A DNA stretch of 64,000 bases. Origin: Acidobacteriota bacterium (GTDB lineage: Bacteria > Acidobacteriota > Terriglobia > Terriglobales > Acidobacteriaceae). Where the stretch lies: positions 1-64,000 of the forward strand of contig QIBA01000039.1 of the NCBI GenBank assembly GCA_003225175.1, read 5' to 3'. The translations under genes were made by a program, and so were the position numbers. Numbering within the stretch: the first letter of the stretch is position 1; every line of letters starts with the position of its first letter. Shown here piece by piece: positions 58,263-64,000 of this stretch. The notes beneath the pieces were generated by a model. That model did no database searches, was not told the DNA's origin, and saw only the letters and a list, made by a program, of their open reading frames with translations.

Positions 58263-59895
58263 CTTCGACCTCCTCAGACTGGCTTTCGTAATCGTACGCT
58301 TCCTGAGTCACGATGGGAGTCTCATGGAAGTTGTGCGTTGGCGGAGGCGAGGTAGTCTGCCACTCCAGGCCGGTTGCGCGATAAGGATTATTGCCTGCGA
58401 TTTCGCCGTACTTGAGCGACCACAGCATGTAGAACATCGGCATCAACAGGCCAACGGCCAGCACCGAAGCGCCGGCAGTCGAGAGTACGTTGAGCACCTG
58501 GAACTCGGGCGGATAGCTGTGGTATCGGCGCGGCATGCCCATGTATCCCAAAATGAACTGCGGGAAGAACGTCAAGTTGAAGCCGATGAACACAATCAGC
58601 GCCGAGAGCTTCGCGGGAGCTTCCGGATACATGCGCCCGGTCATTTTGGGCCACCAGAAGTGCATACCGGCCAGATACGCCACAAGCATGCCTCCCACCA
58701 TCACGTAGTGGAAGTGCGCGACCACGAAGTAAGTAGCCGTCACATGCATGTCGACGCCGATCGCGCCGAGGAACAATCCCGTAAGTCCGCCGATCGTAAA
58801 CAGCCCGATGAAGGCCAGCGCATACAGCATCGGGGTATCGAACTGGATCGATCCCTTATATAGCGTCGCGGTCCAGTTAAAGACCTTGATGGCCGAGGGA
58901 ATCGCGACCAGAAACGTAACAAACGAAAAGATCAGCGCCGAGTATGTCGAGATTCCGGCGATGAACATGTGGTGCGCCCAGACCAGGAATCCGAACACGG
59001 CGATCGCGATACTAGAGAAAGCGATGGCACTGTACCCGAAGATGCGCTTGCGGGCGAAGCACGGGATGATCTCGCTGATGACTCCGAATCCCGGCAGGAT
59101 CATGATGTAAACCGCCGGATGCGAGTAGAACCAGAACATGTGCTGGAAAAGCACGGGATCGCCGCCCAGCGCCGGATTGAAGATGCCGATGTGCAATCCG
59201 CGCTCGAGTGCCACGAGAATCAGCGTGATGGCCAACACCGGAGTTCCCAGCACCATGATGATGCTGGCCGCATAGTTCGACCACACGAAGAGCGGCAGCC
59301 GGAACCAGGTCATGCCGGGGGCACGCATGCGATGCACGGTGACGATGAAGTTGAGGCCGGTAAAGATGGAAGAAAATCCGGCGATCAGAATGCCAATCGC
59401 CGTGAACATCACGTGGGTCGTCAAGTATTGCGTGCTGAGTGGCGTATAGAACGTCCAACCGGTATCGACACCGCCGCTGATAATTGCGGCCAGCATGAAG
59501 ATCATGCCGATGATGTAGATGTACCAGCTTGCCAGGTTAATTTTGGGAAACGCCAGATCGCGCGCGCCGACCATGATCGGGATCAGGAAATTGCCAATCG
59601 TGACCGGAATCGACGGAACCAGGAAACCGAAGATCATCACCACGCCGTGCATGGTGAAGAGCTTGTTATAGGTGTCAGATTGGAACAGGTCGCCTGCCGG
59701 AGTCAGCAACTCGAGACGTACGAGCGTGGCAAACACTCCGCCCAGAAGAAACATCAGGCTGATGGACACAATGTACATCACCGCGATGCGCTTGTGATCT
59801 CCGGTCAGGAACCATGACTTCACGCCATAGCTGGAATTTAAGTAGGTATCGCTTGGCATTTCGAGCGCGAGCGAATTCTGCGTTGCCGTGCTCAT
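58252..59895 (-). CDS. ctaD: Cytochrome c oxidase subunit I, A2-type caa3
   Basis: A 547-residue protein with about 12 helices, the catalytic subunit reducing oxygen to water at the haem-copper centre. Seen: haem ligand in [43 protein letters not shown] with the copper-ligand histidine, [12 protein letters not shown] with the other two copper histidines, and [12 protein letters not shown] with the haem ligands. The segment YSHPAVY lacks the glutamate of A1-type enzymes (GHPEVY), so this is an A2-type oxidase. Known: Rhodothermus marinus uses an A2-type caa3 with alternative complex III, the arrangement seen here. The start overlaps the subunit II stop (TAATG). Confidence 0.95.
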   Translation of the reverse strand: MSTATQNSLALEMPSDTYLNSSYGVKSWFLTGDHKRIAVMYIVSISLMFLLGGVFATLVRLELLTPAGDLFQSDTYNKLFTMHGVVMIFGFLVPSIPVTIGNFLIPIMVGARDLAFPKINLASWYIYIIGMIFMLAAIISGGVDTGWTFYTPLSTQYLTTHVMFTAIGILIAGFSSIFTGLNFIVTVHRMRAPGMTWFRLPLFVWSNYAASIIMVLGTPVLAITLILVALERGLHIGIFNPALGGDPVLFQHMFWFYSHPAVYIMILPGFGVISEIIPCFARKRIFGYSAIAFSSIAIAVFGFLVWAHHMFIAGISTYSALIFSFVTFLVAIPSAIKVFNWTATLYKGSIQFDTPMLYALAFIGLFTIGGLTGLFLGAIGVDMHVTATYFVVAHFHYVMVGGMLVAYLAGMHFWWPKMTGRMYPEAPAKLSALIVFIGFNLTFFPQFILGYMGMPRRYHSYPPEFQVLNVLSTAGASVLAVGLLMPMFYMLWSLKYGEIAGNNPYRATGLEWQTTSPPPTHNFHETPIVTQEAYDYESQSEEVEVVG

Positions 59896-61067
59896 TATCG
59901 TTGCTCCACTTGTGATCCACTGGGCTTCGCCGGAGTATTCTGCCGGGGCGCGTTCGGGCGCGCCGGAGTTCCACTCTGCGGTGCAGGCGCAGCTTCCTGG
60001 GTTATCGGAACTGCGCTGGTGCGCGGCACTGGATTCTGGTTCGTACCCGGCTTGGTCACATCGACGCCTTGCTGAATCTTATTCAGGTTCACCGGCGGTT
60101 CCTGCTGGGTATTTGTCTGCAATTGTAGTAGTTGCCCGTTATAAGTCAGAGATTTTATGTATTCGACAATCTGGATCATCTCATCTTCATTGAGCTGACC
60201 CTGGAATGTTGGCATGATGTTCTGGAAGCCATAGACGATCTTCGCGCTCGGATTCAGAATCGATTCGCGAATGTAACCCGCATCCGCCATTACGGTTGTA
60301 TTTTCCTGCGTGCGAACCATCCTTCCGTAAAGATTGTAGAGATTCGGGCCGCGAGCGTTGTCGGCCCCGGTATGGCACGTGGGACATCCCATAGAAGCGA
60401 AGACCTTTTGTCCTTCCGTTGCGAGCGATCCGAAGGCGCCGGCGCTGCGTAGCCATTCCTGATAATCGTCGGGCGTCATTGCCGTTACCTCGCCGACCAT
60501 GCCGGAGTGCTTGGTACCGCAATATTGATTGCAAAACAGATGATAGATGCCGGGCTTCGTAGCCTCGAACCAGACAGTCGTGTATCGGCCGGGAATCACA
60601 TCCATCTGCGCGCGAAATGCGGGGACATAAAAGGAATGCAGCACGTCCTGCGAGATAAGTGTCATGCGCACGGCTTTACCTACGGGAACGTGAAGATTAT
60701 TGATCTCACGCTGACCGCCGGGATGCTGGAACTTCCACATCCACTGTTTGCCGATGCCGTAGATATCCATCGCCGATTTGGGCGGATGCATTTCCTGGAA
60801 AAAGAGCACGGCTCCCCAGGCAAAGATCACCATAGAGATGCCAAGCGGCACCAGCGTCCAGAAAATCTCGAGGGGAATCGAGCCATGGATCTGCACCGGC
60901 ACCGGATGCTTCTGTTTCCGGTACTTGGTGGCGAAGACAAGAATCAGCAGCCCCACCAGCAGTGTAAAGAATATGGTGATGCCGAGAATGAAGAAGTAGA
61001 GTGCGTCCACTCGTGTGGACATCGTCGACGCCGATTCCGGAAACAGCGGAAAGAACTGGGGAAGCAT
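59895..61067 (-). CDS. ctaC: Cytochrome c oxidase subunit II with fused cytochrome c
   Basis: A 390-residue protein. Seen: two N-terminal membrane helices (about 22-45 and 62-90), a cupredoxin domain with CuA ligands ([14 protein letters not shown] and [12 protein letters not shown]), then a cytochrome c domain with haem motif CPTCH and ligand methionine in [12 protein letters not shown] Pro/Gln-rich C-terminal tail of about 60 residues follows. Known: fusion of cytochrome c to subunit II makes this a caa3-type enzyme, taking electrons directly from complex III. The tail is of unknown use. Confidence 0.95.
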   Translation of the reverse strand: MLPQFFPLFPESASTMSTRVDALYFFILGITIFFTLLVGLLILVFATKYRKQKHPVPVQIHGSIPLEIFWTLVPLGISMVIFAWGAVLFFQEMHPPKSAMDIYGIGKQWMWKFQHPGGQREINNLHVPVGKAVRMTLISQDVLHSFYVPAFRAQMDVIPGRYTTVWFEATKPGIYHLFCNQYCGTKHSGMVGEVTAMTPDDYQEWLRSAGAFGSLATEGQKVFASMGCPTCHTGADNARGPNLYNLYGRMVRTQENTTVMADAGYIRESILNPSAKIVYGFQNIMPTFQGQLNEDEMIQIVEYIKSLTYNGQLLQLQTNTQQEPPVNLNKIQQGVDVTKPGTNQNPVPRTSAVPITQEAAPAPQSGTPARPNAPRQNTPAKPSGSQVEQR

Positions 61068-61070
61068 GAT

Positions 61071-61988
61071 CTAGGCAGTCCGTCCTGTGTTTTGTCTTCC
61101 CGCGCGCACATCGCGCCTGGCCATAGTGATGATGAATCCTCCGAGCAACAGCACGGTCACTATTCCGCCGATTCGCAAAACCCTCATGGCAATCGCGCCG
61201 TAATGACCGGTGGTGGGATCGTAGTGGTAACAGTAGAGAATCAGCTTGTCCACCACTGTCCCAATATGGTTCCTGGAAGCTTCGATTAAGCCCAGCCGCA
61301 GATCCTTCGGCGAATACTCGATCCCGTAGTAGTACTGCGAGAGCCGGCCCTCCGGCGTGACCACCTGAATTCCGCTGGCGTGGGCATACTGTTTGATCCG
61401 CGGGTCATACACATAGCGGAAACCCACGGCCTTCGCGAGTTGATCGATCTGATCCTGATTGCCGGTCAGGAAATGCCAACCCTGCGGTGAAGTCGCCGAG
61501 TGCCGGCTATACCGCCGCAGATACACTTCCTTCATTTTTGCAGCGTCATCCGGAGTCTCGTGCGGATCGATGCTCACCGATACGACCTCGAAGTCGCGGC
61601 CCAAATCGAAGTTGACGACGTTTAGCGAGCTGGTCAGACCATTAAGGACCTCACCGCACAACATCGGACAGCGGTAGTACACAAGCGACAGAATCACCGG
61701 GCGCTTGTTGAAATAATCGCCGAGGGTTACCTCTTTTCCAGCCTCGTCGCGAAAATGCAGATTCAGCGGAAGCTGTTCGTTCAAATGCTGATCGATACCA
61801 ACCTGCTGAAGAATCGGGGGACGCTGATTCGGCGTTGAGCCATCGCTCGACGGCTGCAGCCCTGCAGCACCCGCCTGCTGCGCGCATAGAGGCAGCCCCA
61901 GCATCGATGCCATTGCGCTGAACGCCAACCATTTGCCGATCCCTCTTATGACTGCTGTACAACTCACGACTGCACTTCCCTTCTTCAA
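61071..61988 (-). CDS. SCO1/SenC-type copper chaperone
   Basis: A 305-residue envelope protein with an N-terminal export helix (about 12-35) and a C-terminal membrane helix (about 270-292). Seen: thioredoxin-like domain with the copper pair in YYRCPMLCGEVLNGL, EVVSVSIDPHETPDDAAKMK and distal histidine region YDPTTGHYG. Known: SCO proteins deliver copper to CuA of subunit II, whose gene follows 4 bases later. The second TM at the C-terminus is a variation found in some bacterial SCO proteins. Confidence 0.9.
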   Translation of the reverse strand: MKKGSAVVSCTAVIRGIGKWLAFSAMASMLGLPLCAQQAGAAGLQPSSDGSTPNQRPPILQQVGIDQHLNEQLPLNLHFRDEAGKEVTLGDYFNKRPVILSLVYYRCPMLCGEVLNGLTSSLNVVNFDLGRDFEVVSVSIDPHETPDDAAKMKEVYLRRYSRHSATSPQGWHFLTGNQDQIDQLAKAVGFRYVYDPRIKQYAHASGIQVVTPEGRLSQYYYGIEYSPKDLRLGLIEASRNHIGTVVDKLILYCYHYDPTTGHYGAIAMRVLRIGGIVTVLLLGGFIITMARRDVRAGRQNTGRTA

Positions 61989-61998
61989 TCCTGTTCGG

Positions 61999-62625
61999 TT
62001 ACCGCATCGAGGTTCCGCTTGCCTGCTTCGCGTGACTGCTCTGAATCGACGGTTTCGTAACCCCTGTCCCCTCAGCCGTACCAGGTGCGGCCGCGCCAGC
62101 AGGAGCCTGCATCGCCGGCAATCCTTTCTGAACGACAGCCTGCATCGCTTGCGTAATTGGGATGTTCACCTTCCCGGAGTTCTTGTCCAGAACGAAATAC
62201 TGATTCAGATAAATATCTTCCGCTTCACGCATCACTGCCAGATCGTGTACATCATCATCCTGCAGGCGCGGCTGCGGAAAGCGGCTCACGCGAATGCGCG
62301 ATTCCGAGTCGGCCATCTCCATCGAGGCCGGTTCCTTGGACTTGTTCTCTGGCGTGCGCAGCTTCTTTGCCGCTTGCTCTACCTGAGTTTCCGTGCTCTG
62401 CACCCACGGATCACGCTTATCGAGCTCGTCCTGCTTGGCCGCATAGCTGGTTGCAAAATGGAACACGCCCCAGAGCACCACGAAGATCACAAGGCCACAG
62501 AACGCCAACGCAAGGATGAACGCGACGACACCGGTAAGACTGATATCCGTTGTCTCATGCGCGAGATTCGGATCCGTGGTTTTCAGCGCGCCGCCCTGCG
62601 GCTTCATCGGTTTAGGCGGTTGCAT
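61999..62625 (-). CDS. Single-span protein between ActF and SCO, unknown
   Basis: A 208-residue protein whose ATG overlaps the end of actF by 14 bases. Seen: one strong membrane helix (about 31-56, VVAFILALAFCGLVIFVVLW), then a soluble domain with SRFPQPRLQDDDVHDLAVMR, EAEDIYLNQYFVLDKNSGKV and IPITQAMQAVVQKGLP, and an Ala/Gly/Ser-rich tail. I recognise no named family. The RFPxPxLQ ... DLxxMRxxE pattern looks conserved-protein-like. Its position between complex III and the oxidase assembly factor suggests it is a subunit or assembly factor of the supercomplex; this is inference. Confidence 0.75.
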   Translation of the reverse strand: MQPPKPMKPQGGALKTTDPNLAHETTDISLTGVVAFILALAFCGLVIFVVLWGVFHFATSYAAKQDELDKRDPWVQSTETQVEQAAKKLRTPENKSKEPASMEMADSESRIRVSRFPQPRLQDDDVHDLAVMREAEDIYLNQYFVLDKNSGKVNIPITQAMQAVVQKGLPAMQAPAGAAAPGTAEGTGVTKPSIQSSHAKQASGTSMR

Positions 62626-63862
62626 GTTCAGGCTCCAAAAGCTCTTCCATCTGCGGATCGTAGGCCACCAGAACCGGCCGCGATTTCAGGCTGCGCATAA
62701 AGAAAAAGACCCAGAATCCACCGATGGCCAGCGGCGCCACCAGATACATCCAGTTGAACACGATCTGGCGTTCCGCGGAGATGAAGTTCGGTTCCACCAT
62801 CCAGTACAAATCCACCATGCGGACAAAGATGATGAAGGCACACAGAGGCACCATGAAGGCCGGCTGTTTCTTCAGTCTTCGCGAGAGCAGCAACGCAAAG
62901 GGCACAGCAAACTCGAACAGGATCAGGAATCGTCCCAGATTAATCCAATTGCCAGCGAGACGACTCATGTACCAGTTGGCCTCGTCGGGCATGTTTCCTG
63001 ACCAGATGATGAGCCACTGCGAGAACGACAAGTACGCATACAGCATGACGAAGGCAAACAGCAGCTTGCCGATGTCGTGCATCTCGGTCTTGCGCAGCAT
63101 CGTCCGCATCGGTTCTTCCTGTGAGAGCAACAGCACCGTGATGATGCAGATCGAGAATGCCGTCAGCCCCTGGCCTGCGAGGTAAATCAGCCCATAGATG
63201 GTTGAGAACCAGGTCGCGTCGAGCGACATGATCCAATCGACAACCGCGAAGGTCATCGTGAGCGCATAGACAACAATGCCGATGCCGCTTACGTTTTCGA
63301 GAATACGCTGCCAGTCGCGGCCCTGAGGGTTCCGGTCGCGCTCGATCGACCAGCGTCGCAGAGTTGCCGAGAAGGCCCACCAGATGAAGAAGTAGATCGG
63401 CACGCGGATCAGGAAGAACGTTTTGTTCAGCAGCATGGCCTTGTGCTGCATGATCGTGTGCGCGTCCGAGTTCGCTTGCACCCAGCGCGGGCTGTCGGGA
63501 ATCCACGGAAAGAGATGGTTCATTCCGATAGCGATCGGAATGAAAAGCAAGAACATCAGAGGAAACTGCGCGGCTCCTGCTTCAAGAATCCGGCGAATGA
63601 TCAGACCCCACTTGCCGGCTGAAAGGTGATTCACCATCAGCAGCGCCATGCATCCCAGACTCGCGCCCGTCCAGAGGACAAATCCAGCAAGATAGGCGCT
63701 CAAAAAATGATCGTAGCCATGGGGAGTTACAAAGGCGCCGATGATCAGCAGGATCGTGAATAGACCACCCACAATAAGCGCGCGGCTCTGGTAGCGATCG
63801 AACAGCCATGCGGGACCGTTCAGCTCCGCAGGGAATTGTTTGTCGTGAGTTTCCATGCTCAC
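62612..63862 (-). CDS. actF: Alternative complex III subunit ActF
   Basis: A 416-residue membrane protein with about ten helices. Start: GTG at 63862 overlapping the stop of the upstream gene (GTGA), or ATG two codons later. Seen: LNGPAWLFDRYQSRALIVGG, LSAYLAGFVLWTGASLGCMA-LLMVNHLSAGKWG, LEAGAAQFPLMFLLFIPIAI-GMNHLFPW, and MSLDATWFSTIYGLIYLAGQ. These motifs mark the ActF (quinol:cytochrome c oxidoreductase) subunit, a shorter NrfD/ActC-type relative. Known: alternative complex III oxidises quinol and passes electrons to the caa3 oxidase encoded just downstream. Confidence 0.92.
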   Translation of the reverse strand: MSMETHDKQFPAELNGPAWLFDRYQSRALIVGGLFTILLIIGAFVTPHGYDHFLSAYLAGFVLWTGASLGCMALLMVNHLSAGKWGLIIRRILEAGAAQFPLMFLLFIPIAIGMNHLFPWIPDSPRWVQANSDAHTIMQHKAMLLNKTFFLIRVPIYFFIWWAFSATLRRWSIERDRNPQGRDWQRILENVSGIGIVVYALTMTFAVVDWIMSLDATWFSTIYGLIYLAGQGLTAFSICIITVLLLSQEEPMRTMLRKTEMHDIGKLLFAFVMLYAYLSFSQWLIIWSGNMPDEANWYMSRLAGNWINLGRFLILFEFAVPFALLLSRRLKKQPAFMVPLCAFIIFVRMVDLYWMVEPNFISAERQIVFNWMYLVAPLAIGGFWVFFFMRSLKSRPVLVAYDPQMEELLEPEHATA

Positions 63863-64000
63863 TTCTTCTGGGGTCCTTCCTGCGGCTGGGACGGATTAGG
63901 CTGAGGTGGCGCGGTTGGACTTGCCTCCGCGGGCACACTCTGCGGGCCGCCTTTACCGCCGGACGCAATCGCCCTCTGCAGGGGAATCCCTTCCTTCGTA
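63859..64000 (-). CDS. C-terminal end of a Pro-rich protein, probably ActE cytochrome c subunit (partial)
   Basis: Only the last 46 residues are in the window. The frame ends with TKEGIPLQRAIASGGKGG and a proline/glutamine-rich tail (ASPTAPPQPNPSQPQEGPQK-K), and its TGA overlaps the actF start. In alternative complex III loci the gene before actF is actE, a mono-haem cytochrome c, so this is the expected identity. No haem motif is visible in this fragment, so the call rests on position. Confidence 0.6.
   Translation of the reverse strand, partial: TKEGIPLQRAIASGGKGGPQSVPAEASPTAPPQPNPSQPQEGPQKK

Noticed and set aside
58969-59817. 282-codon + strand frame over oxidase subunit I
   Set aside because: Composition is the mirror of the conserved subunit I codons (many His/Asp/Glu/Arg), with no fold signature.
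60507-61289. 260-codon + strand frame over subunit II and SCO
   Set aside because: Antisense shadow of two strongly supported genes.
61933-62700. 255-codon + strand frame over SCO, the single-span protein and actF
   Set aside because: Spans three real genes on the other strand; no independent evidence.

Overview
The window looks like a chromosomal piece of an acidobacterium (Terriglobia / Acidobacteriales-like). The clues are three very large Oar/TonB-type outer-membrane proteins that each begin with a carboxypeptidase-regulatory-like domain, an alternative complex III locus running directly into an A2-type caa3 oxidase, Tat-exported Gfo/Idh/MocA and PHP-type hydrolases, and many GTG/TTG starts. 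This placement is inferred from gene content; no rRNA gene is present.

Layout. 1-1.3 kb: broken 5' part of an Oar-like receptor. 1.7-7.0 kb: a PRTase-motif/kinase-like fusion protein with a tiny repeat protein, an SH3 lipoprotein, a DUF2203 protein and NadA, with a palindromic repeat between the last two. 7.5-18.6 kb: a gas-vesicle island on the + strand. It holds a double Get3/ArsA-type ATPase, three GvpF/L proteins, a GvpS/M-like protein, GvpK, GvpJ, GvpA and GvpG, and interleaved with them an OmpA-family protein, a cysteine-rich PAS histidine kinase and a response regulator. No GvpN or GvpO is visible. 18.6-20.0 kb: a RES/Xre toxin-antitoxin pair and a frameshifted S23 four-helix protein gene between imperfect inverted repeats. 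20.0-25.1 kb: housekeeping genes (M24 peptidase, FabF-like synthase, HemW-like radical SAM protein, threonine aldolase).

25.2-43.9 kb: a glycan-use region. It has an AraC regulator divergent from an Oar receptor, then a fructose-family PTS (EIIC, EIIB, and an HPr-EI-EIIA fusion broken inside EI), a secreted GH38 alpha-mannosidase, an MFS transporter, a GH35/DUF5597-like glycosidase, a CehA/McbA-type PHP hydrolase and a GRP-type sugar transporter. The PTS + GH38 pairing resembles the mannosylglycerate (mng) logic of enteric bacteria. 44-48.2 kb: a tightly coupled signalling unit (histidine kinase, OmpR regulator, PP2C phosphatase, ECF sigma factor), preceded by a 38-aa membrane protein on the other strand. 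48.2-50.5 kb: ApbE plus a Tat-exported oxidoreductase. 50.6-56.8 kb: a beta-barrel protein, a third Oar receptor and an exported methyltransferase-like protein.

57.2-64 kb: on the - strand, reading from high to low coordinates, the tail of a Pro-rich protein (probably ActE), ActF, a single-TM protein, SCO, and caa3 oxidase subunits II (with fused cytochrome c), I, III and IV. The order matches the electron path from quinol through alternative complex III to oxygen.

Three genes carry frameshifts. In two of them (Oar at 0.37 kb, PTS protein at 32.8 kb) a block of coding sequence is also missing, so either genuine decay or assembly damage must be considered. The most unusual part is the gas-vesicle island with its Get3-like double ATPase and built-in two-component system.
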